A stretch of 64,000 bases of DNA from Arenicellales bacterium (GTDB lineage: Bacteria > Pseudomonadota > Gammaproteobacteria > Arenicellales > JAHEKD01). A program made the position numbers and the translations under genes. The DNA lies in NCBI GenBank assembly GCA_028284225.1, contig JANQSD010000007.1, forward strand, positions 62,001 to 126,000. The letters run 5' to 3'. Position 1 is the stretch's first letter. The number at the start of each line of letters is the position of its first letter. The notes beneath the pieces were generated by a model that did not search any database, had not been told where the DNA came from, and saw only the letters and a list, made by a program, of their open reading frames with translations. This document shows positions 39,715 through 48,545 of this stretch, piece after piece.

Positions 39715-42700
39715 ATGGTTTTCCGATTTTGTCATTTTATTATGCTATGGTTGATTGCCAATTTAGCATTGGCAGATGTCGATCAAGGCTTGCAGGCGTT
39801 TGAAGCCGGGGATTATCAGCAAGCTTTGGAGTCCTGGCGAGCAATCAAGGCCGGTGATCCGGTCAATGCAGAAGCTTGGTTTGCATTGGGTTTAATGCAT
39901 GAAAAAGGTTGGGGGGTAGTCGCTGAGCAGGAGAAAGCCCGGCAATATTATCTGATTGCAGCAAATCATCAATTACCTTCGGCATTATTTAAATTAGGCG
40001 CATTTGCGGCTAAAACCAAAGACTATCAGCAGGCTATTGACTATTGGCGTCAGTCCGCTGTATTGAAAACACCGGAAGCGGCATATAATTTGGCCCATAT
40101 CTACCGTCAGGGATTGGGTGTGGATAAAGATGAGCAAGAAGCAACGTATTGGTATAAACGCGCTGCTAACTTTGCCCTGGAAAAGCAAAAGTCCTTAATT
40201 TATCCGGGGCAGGGCAAGGATATTGTTCAGTTTGTTGAACTGGGTGATATTTTAGCTTTAGAGTCGGACTCAGGATCAACAGACAACGTCAGGATCGCCT
40301 CCAATCAATTAGCATTTCCTCAAGTCGTTGCGACTGCGAATGCCCAAGACAATGTGACAAATCAGCCAGAGGTGTTACTTCCCGGAGATGATCCTGATGC
40401 TGATGGTGTTAAAACCGATGTAGAGAATAAGCTCAAAACCGACCCTGAAAATCCGGATACTGATGGTGATGGCATTAGCGATGGAGATGAAATAAATCGT
40501 CAGTTGAATCCCCTGGCAGCCGATTCAGATGAAGACGGTTTGTCTGATGCTGAAGAACTTTCCAATTTTACTAATCCACTTAAGGCAGATACGGATGGTG
40601 ATGGGTTGAATGATTCAGATGAATTCCGGCACGGTACGGATGCTTATTTTGCTGATACAGATAATGACGGGTTGAGTGACGGCGATGAGATTAAATACAA
40701 TACATTTCCATTAAGTCAGGATAGCGATAACGATGGAGTACTGGATGGGGAAGAAGTAGCGCTGGGTTTAAATCCTGTGGTTACCGATTCGGATGGTGAT
40801 GGAATCGATGATGGTGAAGAAATCGCGCTGAGAAGCAATCCTGCTAATGCTGATAGTGATCAGGATGGCCTTGAAGATGGTTTCGAATTAGAGCAGGGTA
40901 CCAACATCACTATAGCTGACTCAGATGATGATGGTCTTTCTGATGCAGAAGAATTGGAGCTTAAGCTAAATCCCATTATTGCTGATACAGATGGTGACGG
41001 TGTCAGTGATGGGGAGGAAGTGGCACAACAGACAGATCCATTAATTGCTGATAAACCTGAGCAAACACCAGTGACTCAGGTTGATGATCAATCCGAGGTC
41101 GTTGCTGAGACTGACAATCCTCAGCAGCAAGAAGTTGATCAGCCTGTGATTGAACAAGAGCTGGCTGAGGTTGTAGCAGAGCAACCTGAACAAGAAGAAG
41201 GTCAACAAACTGAAGTAGAACAAGTCGCTCAGCAACAAACAATTGAAGATGACCCTGCATTAGCAGACAGTGATGGAGGCGGTATTAGTGATACGACGGA
41301 AGTTGACCAAGGCCCGGATCTAGCCGATTTAGAGAGTGACAATGAAAGGTTAATCGACAAACAAGAGTTGCAGCCGCAGACTGATGCATTGCTAGCCGAT
41401 ATCGATGATGACGTATTATCTGATGATCAGGAAACACAATTTAATACGAATGCGCTTAAGCAAAGCCCTGATTTGGATGGTGTGGACGATAATGTTGATA
41501 TAAATGATAGTCAGGAAGTTGAACAGGCAGCCGCCTCCAGTTCTAGTGACAATGATAATGATGGTCTGACCGATGCCCAGGAAGTAATATATAAAACTTC
41601 ACCAACCAATGCAGATACTGACGGTGATGGTGTATCTGACGGTATTGAGGTGATGCAAAACACACAACCGTTACAAGCAGACACAGATAATGACGGGCTT
41701 ACTGACGGTGAAGAACTATTTTCCTTAACGAATCCCCGCAGTGCGGATACTGACGATGATGGCCTCAATGATATTGATGAGCTTGCCAATGAGACCAATC
41801 CGCTGATTGCCGATACGGATGAAGACGGCCTGATTGATGGTCTTGAAGTTGAGTTAGGCACTGACCCGCTTGCAGCCGATAGTGACGAGGATGGAATTAA
41901 CGACGGTGATGAGCGTGAACTGGGCTCGAATCCATTATTGGCAGATACTGACGGCGATGGCTTGGTTGATAGCCAAGAGCTCGAATTGCAGACCAGTTTA
42001 ATAGCAACTGACAGCGATAATGACGGATTGTCAGATGCCCAGGAATTAGAGCAAGGCACTGATCCGCTTGTTGCTGAAGTTGAGCCACAGCCTGAACAAT
42101 CGCAGGAGTTGTCTGCCAACATTGTTGCATCAACTAATTCATTGGATCCGGTGGAAATATTGCAACAATCGGAGCAGAATTGGCGTTGGATTATAAATCA
42201 GGAGAAAAACAAGTTTACTGTGCAATTACTGAATAGCAGTAATCTTGATCAAATTATTGATTTTGTCGATAACTATAATCTATCTGCCGAAGTGAGGATT
42301 ATTCCCAGTTTGCAAGATGGCATTGTTAACTATAAGACGATTCTGGGTAGCTATGATAATTGGTTTGATGCTGGACAAAAAATTGCAGGATTACCCAGGA
42401 GTATACGTTCAACGACTCCTCTGATTCGCACATTCGCATCGCTTTACCAGGAAAATCCTCATGCTGATTTATTAGGTATTGCTACTGAACGGCCTTCACA
42501 AACGTTGGTTAATGTCCAGCAGTCCGGTTCATCGTCTGCGGCTCAATCAGAAGTTAAAGACCAAGCTGATTCGTTGTCACAAGTTCCAAGAGCCAGCCGA
42601 CCTAGTGCCAAACCGAAACCGGCAACCATTATCAAGCGAGCCCCTAATATATTTGGTAATAATAACAGTCAATCAAATACAGATTCGGACAGTGATCAGC

Positions 42701-43170
42701 GCCAATCAGCCTCTAATGAGAAATCCACTGGTGTTTCTAGTGATTCTGAACCTGTTGCAGCTACAGCGCCGCAAATTGCAGCCACAACACGCACACAACC
42801 TACTAATACTCAGTCACCAGCGTCCATCTCCAACCCATTATTCAATAATCAAATTGTTGAAAAAGGCATGAGTACAGCCGATGTGATCGGCATTCGAAAA
42901 GCTTTAGATTTTGTTAGAGATAATCAATATCAGCGTGCAATTAATATTCTGACACCGATGGCAAACAGTCGAAATGCTGACGCGCGTTATCGTCTGGCCT
43001 TAATGGTCAGGCAGGGGCTGGGTGTGAAACAGCGCCCGCAGTTTGCATTCAGGCTGGCCAAGCTCGCCGCTGAACAAGGGCATCCGCATGCCAAGCAATT
43101 GTTGGCTCAGTTTTATTTACAAGGTTATGGTGTTGCGGAAAATCCAGCCGAAGCGGCCAAATGGCTTTAA
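39715..43170 (+). CDS. Large Sel1 / calcium-repeat / SPOR envelope protein
   Basis: 1151 residues with a signal peptide (ANLALA). N-terminal Sel1/TPR-like repeats (about 25-170, for example AEAWFALGLMHEKGWGVV). Two arrays of thrombospondin type 3-like calcium repeats (DTDGDGISDGDE pattern; about 225-450 and 610-790) separated by a Gln/Glu-rich linker with degenerate repeats. A SPOR-type peptidoglycan-binding domain (WRWIINQEKNKFTVQLLNSS, about 820-900). A disordered Ser/Gln region, then C-terminal Sel1 repeats (about 1060-1151). It probably binds denuded peptidoglycan at the division site through SPOR and bridges to other envelope parts by the rigid calcium arrays. Function unknown. Confidence 0.85.
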   Translation: MVFRFCHFIMLWLIANLALADVDQGLQAFEAGDYQQALESWRAIKAGDPVNAEAWFALGLMHEKGWGVVAEQEKARQYYLIAANHQLPSALFKLGAFAAKTKDYQQAIDYWRQSAVLKTPEAAYNLAHIYRQGLGVDKDEQEATYWYKRAANFALEKQKSLIYPGQGKDIVQFVELGDILALESDSGSTDNVRIASNQLAFPQVVATANAQDNVTNQPEVLLPGDDPDADGVKTDVENKLKTDPENPDTDGDGISDGDEINRQLNPLAADSDEDGLSDAEELSNFTNPLKADTDGDGLNDSDEFRHGTDAYFADTDNDGLSDGDEIKYNTFPLSQDSDNDGVLDGEEVALGLNPVVTDSDGDGIDDGEEIALRSNPANADSDQDGLEDGFELEQGTNITIADSDDDGLSDAEELELKLNPIIADTDGDGVSDGEEVAQQTDPLIADKPEQTPVTQVDDQSEVVAETDNPQQQEVDQPVIEQELAEVVAEQPEQEEGQQTEVEQVAQQQTIEDDPALADSDGGGISDTTEVDQGPDLADLESDNERLIDKQELQPQTDALLADIDDDVLSDDQETQFNTNALKQSPDLDGVDDNVDINDSQEVEQAAASSSSDNDNDGLTDAQEVIYKTSPTNADTDGDGVSDGIEVMQNTQPLQADTDNDGLTDGEELFSLTNPRSADTDDDGLNDIDELANETNPLIADTDEDGLIDGLEVELGTDPLAADSDEDGINDGDERELGSNPLLADTDGDGLVDSQELELQTSLIATDSDNDGLSDAQELEQGTDPLVAEVEPQPEQSQELSANIVASTNSLDPVEILQQSEQNWRWIINQEKNKFTVQLLNSSNLDQIIDFVDNYNLSAEVRIIPSLQDGIVNYKTILGSYDNWFDAGQKIAGLPRSIRSTTPLIRTFASLYQENPHADLLGIATERPSQTLVNVQQSGSSSAAQSEVKDQADSLSQVPRASRPSAKPKPATIIKRAPNIFGNNNSQSNTDSDSDQRQSASNEKSTGVSSDSEPVAATAPQIAATTRTQPTNTQSPASISNPLFNNQIVEKGMSTADVIGIRKALDFVRDNQYQRAINILTPMANSRNADARYRLALMVRQGLGVKQRPQFAFRLAKLAAEQGHPHAKQLLAQFYLQGYGVAENPAEAAKWL

Positions 43171-43173
43171 AAC

Positions 43174-43644
43174 ATGGTTGAGCAAGCCATAATTAATGAC
43201 TGTAATGATTTAATTAAGTCCTGCCGCACCTTGATTTTAGCAACTGCTGGTGAAACAGCTTCACATTCAAGTTATGCACCGTTTGTGTTTGTTGACAGAA
43301 AATTTTATGTTTTGGTCAGCGGCTTGGCCGAACACACAAACAATCTTATCAATGCTGAAAAGAAAATCGGCTGTATGTTGATTGCAGACGAATCACAATC
43401 CGCGCAGATTTTCGCTCGTAAGCGATTAATGTTTAAATCCAAACCTGTACAGGTTGAATCTGATTCTTTGCAGCGATCCGAAGTTTTGCAAATCTTTAAA
43501 CATCGTTTTGGTGACATTGTTGAAGTATTGAATTCGCTGCCGGACTTTATACTGTTTGAACTAAAGCCTGAACAGGCTACTTTAGTTAAAGGGTTTGGAG
43601 ATGCTCATGATTTGACGGATACTATTTTTGAACAAGTGATTTGA
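43174..43644 (+). CDS. HugZ-like pyridoxamine-5'-phosphate-oxidase-fold protein
   Basis: 156 residues of the split-barrel flavin/heme fold: CRTLILATAGETASHSSYAP, NAEKKIGCMLIADES, ARKRLMFKSKPVQVES and a C-terminal GFGDAHDL with the His typical of HugZ/HutZ heme-degrading proteins. Likely heme-iron release. Starts 4 bp after the large protein gene. Confidence 0.8.
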   Translation: MVEQAIINDCNDLIKSCRTLILATAGETASHSSYAPFVFVDRKFYVLVSGLAEHTNNLINAEKKIGCMLIADESQSAQIFARKRLMFKSKPVQVESDSLQRSEVLQIFKHRFGDIVEVLNSLPDFILFELKPEQATLVKGFGDAHDLTDTIFEQVI

Positions 43645-43658
43645 AATAGGCTCGAAAC

Positions 43659-44318
43659 TTATTTTTTACTGATGTGCATAGCCACTAGTCTGGCAACTAA
43701 AATTGCAATATACATCTGACCAAAGATTGCTTGATAGGTAGCGAGTGCCCGCGTCACAGGGTGAGTTGGAATAATATCGCCATAACCCAGCGTGGTCATG
43801 GTTACAAAACTAAAGTAGTTATAGACATTGAAACTGCCTTCACCGCTTAGTTGTGAGACTTTATGTGGCGTTTCAACGTTGATCAAAATTGATCCGGGTA
43901 ACAATTTGTCGACTAACAAATAAATTAAAGCCCAGCTAACGCCAATTAGCAAATAAGCGGATATTGCGCCAAAAATAGTATCCGTAAAAATATCTTTGCT
44001 GATAATGACATCGTAAATAATAACAGCGATCACAGTGATCAATAAAATCAACGCGCAAACTATACCAAAAATAAATTTAGGATGGCTTGGGTTGTCGGTG
44101 GTCAGCGTTGCCCAAAATGTAACAGCAGTGAGAAACATTCCGATGACTAACAGCAATTTATTATGTGCTACGGTATAAAGTGTGCTCAATAAGAGCGCAA
44201 AAAAGATGATTTCCTCGGTTGCTGTGGTTGTGCTGAACTGTGTAAATATCGGAACAATTAACAGATACGCCGTTAGAGCCAGCGTCAAAATAAAATATTT
44301 TCTAAGGTATAACTGCAC
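43659..44318 (-). CDS. Potassium channel-like protein (Ion_trans_2)
   Basis: 219 residues, several hydrophobic segments and a pore loop with the selectivity filter TMTTLGYGD near residue 180, followed by a last helix. No cytoplasmic RCK domain. It lies 11 bp downstream of the RND pump gene and is probably expressed with it. Confidence 0.85.
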   Translation of the reverse strand: MQLYLRKYFILTLALTAYLLIVPIFTQFSTTTATEEIIFFALLLSTLYTVAHNKLLLVIGMFLTAVTFWATLTTDNPSHPKFIFGIVCALILLITVIAVIIYDVIISKDIFTDTIFGAISAYLLIGVSWALIYLLVDKLLPGSILINVETPHKVSQLSGEGSFNVYNYFSFVTMTTLGYGDIIPTHPVTRALATYQAIFGQMYIAILVARLVAMHISKK

Positions 44319-44329
44319 AGTCTTTATTC

Positions 44330-47300
44330 TTATTGTTGATATTGGTAGTCCTTGAAACTAACTCTAAAGAATGTGCTGTATAAAACCGGCACTACAGCCA
44401 GCGTTAAAAGAGTGGCGAACAACAAGCCAAAGATTATCGATACAGCCATGGTTTCAAACATTGGGTCGTGACTGATCCAAAGCGGCAGCATGCCGCCAAC
44501 TGTTGTGGCGGTGGTCAGCAGAATGGGTCTTAAGCGTTGCTGACAGGCTTGAATAATAGCGTGGTCAGCCGTTAATCCGTTTTCTTCCATTTCAATTTTA
44601 ATTCGGTCAATCAACACAATGGCATTATTGATGATAATTCCCGAAAGTGAGATTAAGCCTAAAATGGTAAAGAATCCGAAAACAGAACGAGCCACTAATA
44701 AACCTATGGTGATGCCGATTAGACCGAGCGGAATAGTGGCGAGTATGATTAATGGTTTACGCACAGAGTTAAATTGGGCAACCAGTAATAGAACAATTAA
44801 CATCCCCGAGATGGGTAATTTTGCTGCAATCGCCTCGTTGGCGTCCCCTGATGTTTCGGATTCACCGCCGAGCTCGTAGCTGTAACCGTGTTCCCAGTTC
44901 TGGGCATGGTCCTGGAGCCATGGGAAAAACTCACTGCCCACTTCAGTTGCAGTAACCCCCGGTAACAATAAGGCCTGAACGGTTATGGCTTTGTCTCGAT
45001 CACGGCGTTTGATAATTCCATTTTGCCAATCCAGTTGAATATCAGCAACCTGTTTAAGTGGAACAGCCTCACCGGTGTTTGAATAAACTGTAATATTATC
45101 TAGTTTGCCTATGTCCTGGCGTTCAGCTGAACTGGTGCGCATGGTAATCGGGATTAAGTCATCATTTTCGCGGTATTGTGTTAGCTCTATGCCTGATAGA
45201 CTGGATTGTAGTGAAGTGGCCACATCTTGGTTGGTCACACCGGCACGTCGAGCCCTATCCTGATCAATTTCAACCAGTAATTTTTTTGTTTGTATGCCCC
45301 AATCGTCATTAACAAACAATACACCGACTGTTTGCCTGAGCTGATCTTTAAGTACGTTAACGATATCGTATAGTTGATCAATGTCCTTGCCATAGACGCG
45401 TACCTGGATGGGGTAGGCAATCGGTGTGCCGTTCTCCAATTTCTTCATGATGATTTCAACATCCGGGTAAAGGTCTTGAAGATAATTGGTAGTATCCGTT
45501 ATCACCTGAGGAATTATTTCAGCATCGGTTGTGTGAATAATAAATTTTGAGGCATGAGGTTTGTCTGAGCCTGGATCGACGGCCAGTTCATAACGTGGCG
45601 CCGCTTGCCCTATAAATGCCACCCAGCTGCTAATACCTCTTTTGCCATCGGCAAGCTGCTGTGAATCGACTTTGTAGTTTTCCTGCCAATATTGTTCAAT
45701 ATCTTTGACCATTTGTTCGGTTGTTTCGATAGCCGTTCCAAAAGGTAAATTAAATTCTCCGCTGATAACCGGATCAGTGCGCGGCGGGATGAACACTTGC
45801 GGCACATATTTAAGCCCTTGCAGACCGAGATAAAAGCAGCCAATCACAATTAATATAAAGATAAGCTTGTGACGAACACACCAGATTAAAATCCGACGAT
45901 AAATGCGATACATGCTGGTAGAAAAGGGTACCGTATCAGTTTTAACCTGCTTGATTTTCATAAGGCGCACTGTCAATAAGGGTATCACCGTCATGGCCAG
46001 CAACCATGATGCAAGCAGCGCAATGGTTACAACTTTAAAAATATCGGCAGTGTATTCACCTACGGCCGATTCCGCCAGGAAGATACATAAAAACGCTGCA
46101 GCTGTAGTCAGCGACGAAACCAACAGTGGAAGTGCTAATTCTCCACCTGCAGCTATAGCTGCAGAAACCGCATCTTCACCATTTTGACGTCGCACCATAA
46201 TCGATTCAGCCATGACAATTGCATTGTCCACTAACAACCCCAGAGCGATTATCAAGGCTGCCAATGAGATCTGATTAATCGTGATCTCAAAGGTTTGCAT
46301 TAATACAAACGTCAGGACGATTGTTGTTGGCACCAGCATAGATACGATTAACCCGGTGCGTAACCCTAAAAACAGCAGCATCACAGCAAGAACGATAGCC
46401 ACAGCCTGACCAAGGTTGCCCATGAAACTTTGTACGCTGTTGTGAACCTGATCAGGTTGAAAGTAGATTTTTTTGAACTCGATACCCAGTGGATAATTGG
46501 CTTCGATTTGGGGTGCGGCCGTGTCAATACGTTTGCCCAGTTCAAGAATATTGCCGCCTTCACTCATGGAAACTGCCAATACAATGCTGGGTTTGGAATC
46601 TGTACGGGCTAAACCCTCTGGAGGGTCCTGGTAGTCACGATAAACATCGGCAATATCTTTCAAATATACTACACTGGAACTACCGGGAATTTGAATGACG
46701 CTGTTCTTGATTTGTTCAACCGACTCAAAGTTACCTGTTGGTTCTAACGTTATGCGCTCAGGTCCGGTTAGAATATCCCCGCCTGATTGTAAAATATTAA
46801 GTGATTGTAAAATTCCAGCCAGCCCGGAGGGTGACAAACCGAGCTCTTTTAAGCGGGCATTATTGTATTCAACATAAATCGCTTCATCCAGTTTGCCCAA
46901 AATCTGTATTTTTGCAACATCGTCGACTTTTAGCAGTTCATCCCTGATTTCATCGGCAATATTATTAAGTTCACGATAATTGAATCCTTCACCTGTCAGG
47001 GTGTAAACAATACCGTAAACATCACCGTATTCATCGTTGACTGTTGGTCCGCGGATGCCTTCCGGCAAATCACTAATATCATCGATTTTGCGCCTGAGTT
47101 TGTCAAAAATCGGGCGCATGTCTTTATATTTTTCCTGGAAATTAGCTGTTACAAACGAAACCCCCTGGGTTGATTCACTGGTAACAAAATCCAGTTCAGG
47201 AATTTCCTGAATCGCTTTTTCGATTTTGTCGGTAACAAGTTGCTCAACGCGGGCCGGACTGGCTCCTGGAAGTTGGGTAATGACCACGGCGGCACGGATG

Positions 47301-47422
47301 GTAAAACCGGGGTCCTGTTGCTTAGGCAATTGGAAATAGGTGATGACACCATATGCAGCCATCAACACCGTTAAAACGATAATGGTGGTATTGTTGCGAA
47401 TCGCAAACCCGGTTAAATTCAT
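44330..47422 (-). CDS. RND efflux pump, inner-membrane transporter
   Basis: 1030 residues with 12 predicted membrane helices and two large periplasmic loops, as in AcrB-type pumps (ACR_tran). Recognisable blocks: LPGASPARVEQLVTDKIE, the helix-4 region LAALIIALGLLVDNAIVMAE with the proton-relay Asp, and ISLSGIIINNAIVLID. It is downstream of the adaptor and outer-membrane genes, so the full tripartite system is encoded. Substrate not predictable from sequence. Confidence 0.93.
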   Translation of the reverse strand: MNLTGFAIRNNTTIIVLTVLMAAYGVITYFQLPKQQDPGFTIRAAVVITQLPGASPARVEQLVTDKIEKAIQEIPELDFVTSESTQGVSFVTANFQEKYKDMRPIFDKLRRKIDDISDLPEGIRGPTVNDEYGDVYGIVYTLTGEGFNYRELNNIADEIRDELLKVDDVAKIQILGKLDEAIYVEYNNARLKELGLSPSGLAGILQSLNILQSGGDILTGPERITLEPTGNFESVEQIKNSVIQIPGSSSVVYLKDIADVYRDYQDPPEGLARTDSKPSIVLAVSMSEGGNILELGKRIDTAAPQIEANYPLGIEFKKIYFQPDQVHNSVQSFMGNLGQAVAIVLAVMLLFLGLRTGLIVSMLVPTTIVLTFVLMQTFEITINQISLAALIIALGLLVDNAIVMAESIMVRRQNGEDAVSAAIAAGGELALPLLVSSLTTAAAFLCIFLAESAVGEYTADIFKVVTIALLASWLLAMTVIPLLTVRLMKIKQVKTDTVPFSTSMYRIYRRILIWCVRHKLIFILIVIGCFYLGLQGLKYVPQVFIPPRTDPVISGEFNLPFGTAIETTEQMVKDIEQYWQENYKVDSQQLADGKRGISSWVAFIGQAAPRYELAVDPGSDKPHASKFIIHTTDAEIIPQVITDTTNYLQDLYPDVEIIMKKLENGTPIAYPIQVRVYGKDIDQLYDIVNVLKDQLRQTVGVLFVNDDWGIQTKKLLVEIDQDRARRAGVTNQDVATSLQSSLSGIELTQYRENDDLIPITMRTSSAERQDIGKLDNITVYSNTGEAVPLKQVADIQLDWQNGIIKRRDRDKAITVQALLLPGVTATEVGSEFFPWLQDHAQNWEHGYSYELGGESETSGDANEAIAAKLPISGMLIVLLLVAQFNSVRKPLIILATIPLGLIGITIGLLVARSVFGFFTILGLISLSGIIINNAIVLIDRIKIEMEENGLTADHAIIQACQQRLRPILLTTATTVGGMLPLWISHDPMFETMAVSIIFGLLFATLLTLAVVPVLYSTFFRVSFKDYQYQQ

Positions 47423-47444
47423 GTTTTGATCCTTAAGTTTGCGA

Positions 47445-48545
47445 TTAAATTTTTACTTTCATGCCATCATTGACGGCAGTCAGGCCGGCAACAATCAACT
47501 GATCACCGTCATTAAGGCCTTCTTTAATTTCAAGCCCGGCTGAGGTGAGTTCACCTATTTCCACGGTTTTGCGGCGTACAATGCCTACGCCTTGATCATC
47601 ACCGGGCTCCAGTAAAAATACATGGCGTCCATCATTGTCCTGGATAACTGCATGGGCGGGCACAATGATTAAATTAGTGTTTTCGTCAGCCGTTGCTTGT
47701 GTGTCGATGCGGATATTTGCTGCCAGACCTGAGCGTAATTCCGGGTGTTCATTATCTATCCTGACGGTAACCGGAAAGGTATTGCCGCCACCTGTGGCAG
47801 CAACAGCTACTTCGGTGACTATGCCGGTGAACGTTTGGTCTGGTATAGATGTAAATGAGATTTCGGCGGGTGCATCCTGAACAATACCGCTAATCAGGCT
47901 TTCAGGTACGGCTATTTCAACTTCCAGTGTCGATCCACAATTTGCTCTTACAATTTCTTGTCCTGCATTGACGTTTTCATTAACTTCGACACTTATAGAG
48001 GCTATCAAGCAGTCGTTATTGGCAATGAGCCTAGTATATTCGACATTTAATTCAGCGATTTCCAGTGCTTTTTGATTGGCTTTGACCTGAGCCTCAGTGG
48101 ATTCGGCATTTGCCCGTGCTGAGTCCAGTTCATTACGTGAGGCATTGTTGTTTTCATAAAGGTTACGCAGACGTTGATAATTGGCATCGGCATTGCGTTT
48201 TGCAGCTTCTGAGCTGGCCAGGTTTGCCCGTGCTTGCTGGGCCTGCAATTCGAAGGGGGTGGCATCCAGTTCGGCAATAACATCACCAGGTTTAATAGTA
48301 TCGCCTACACTAACTGAGCGGAATTTTATGCTGCCTGCGACTTTGAAGCTTAATCGAGCTTCTTGGGAAGATTTGGATGTCCCGGAAAAATCACGTTCCC
48401 GATCAACTGCCGCTGCAGAAACCGTGATACTTTTTACCGGTCTTAATGGTATTTCGATGCTCTGTTGTTCCTGCTCACAAGCAGTTAACGCTGTAAAGCT
48501 CAAAGTAGTAAGCAAAAGCACAAAATATTTATTAGCCTGTATCAT
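47445..48545 (-). CDS. RND efflux pump, periplasmic adaptor lipoprotein
   Basis: 366 residues with a lipoprotein signal (SFTALTACEQ). Membrane-fusion order is visible: beta-barrel/lipoyl half (VGDTIKPGDVIAELDATPF), a long alpha-hairpin (QARANLASSEAAKRNADANY), second lipoyl half and a membrane-proximal domain. It bridges the RND pump to the outer-membrane factor. The start overlaps the end of the upstream gene (ATGA). Confidence 0.92.
   Translation of the reverse strand: MIQANKYFVLLLTTLSFTALTACEQEQQSIEIPLRPVKSITVSAAAVDRERDFSGTSKSSQEARLSFKVAGSIKFRSVSVGDTIKPGDVIAELDATPFELQAQQARANLASSEAAKRNADANYQRLRNLYENNNASRNELDSARANAESTEAQVKANQKALEIAELNVEYTRLIANNDCLIASISVEVNENVNAGQEIVRANCGSTLEVEIAVPESLISGIVQDAPAEISFTSIPDQTFTGIVTEVAVAATGGGNTFPVTVRIDNEHPELRSGLAANIRIDTQATADENTNLIIVPAHAVIQDNDGRHVFLLEPGDDQGVGIVRRKTVEIGELTSAGLEIKEGLNDGDQLIVAGLTAVNDGMKVKI

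Noticed and set aside
40400-42070. Regular repeats suggesting a CRISPR or tandem array
   Set aside because: The periodicity is that of the calcium-binding protein repeats in one long reading frame, with no identical repeats or unique spacers.
41511-42122. Ser-rich 203-residue minus-strand ORF
   Set aside because: It lies wholly inside the calcium-repeat gene and its repeats are the mirror of the DTDGDG codons. A shadow frame.
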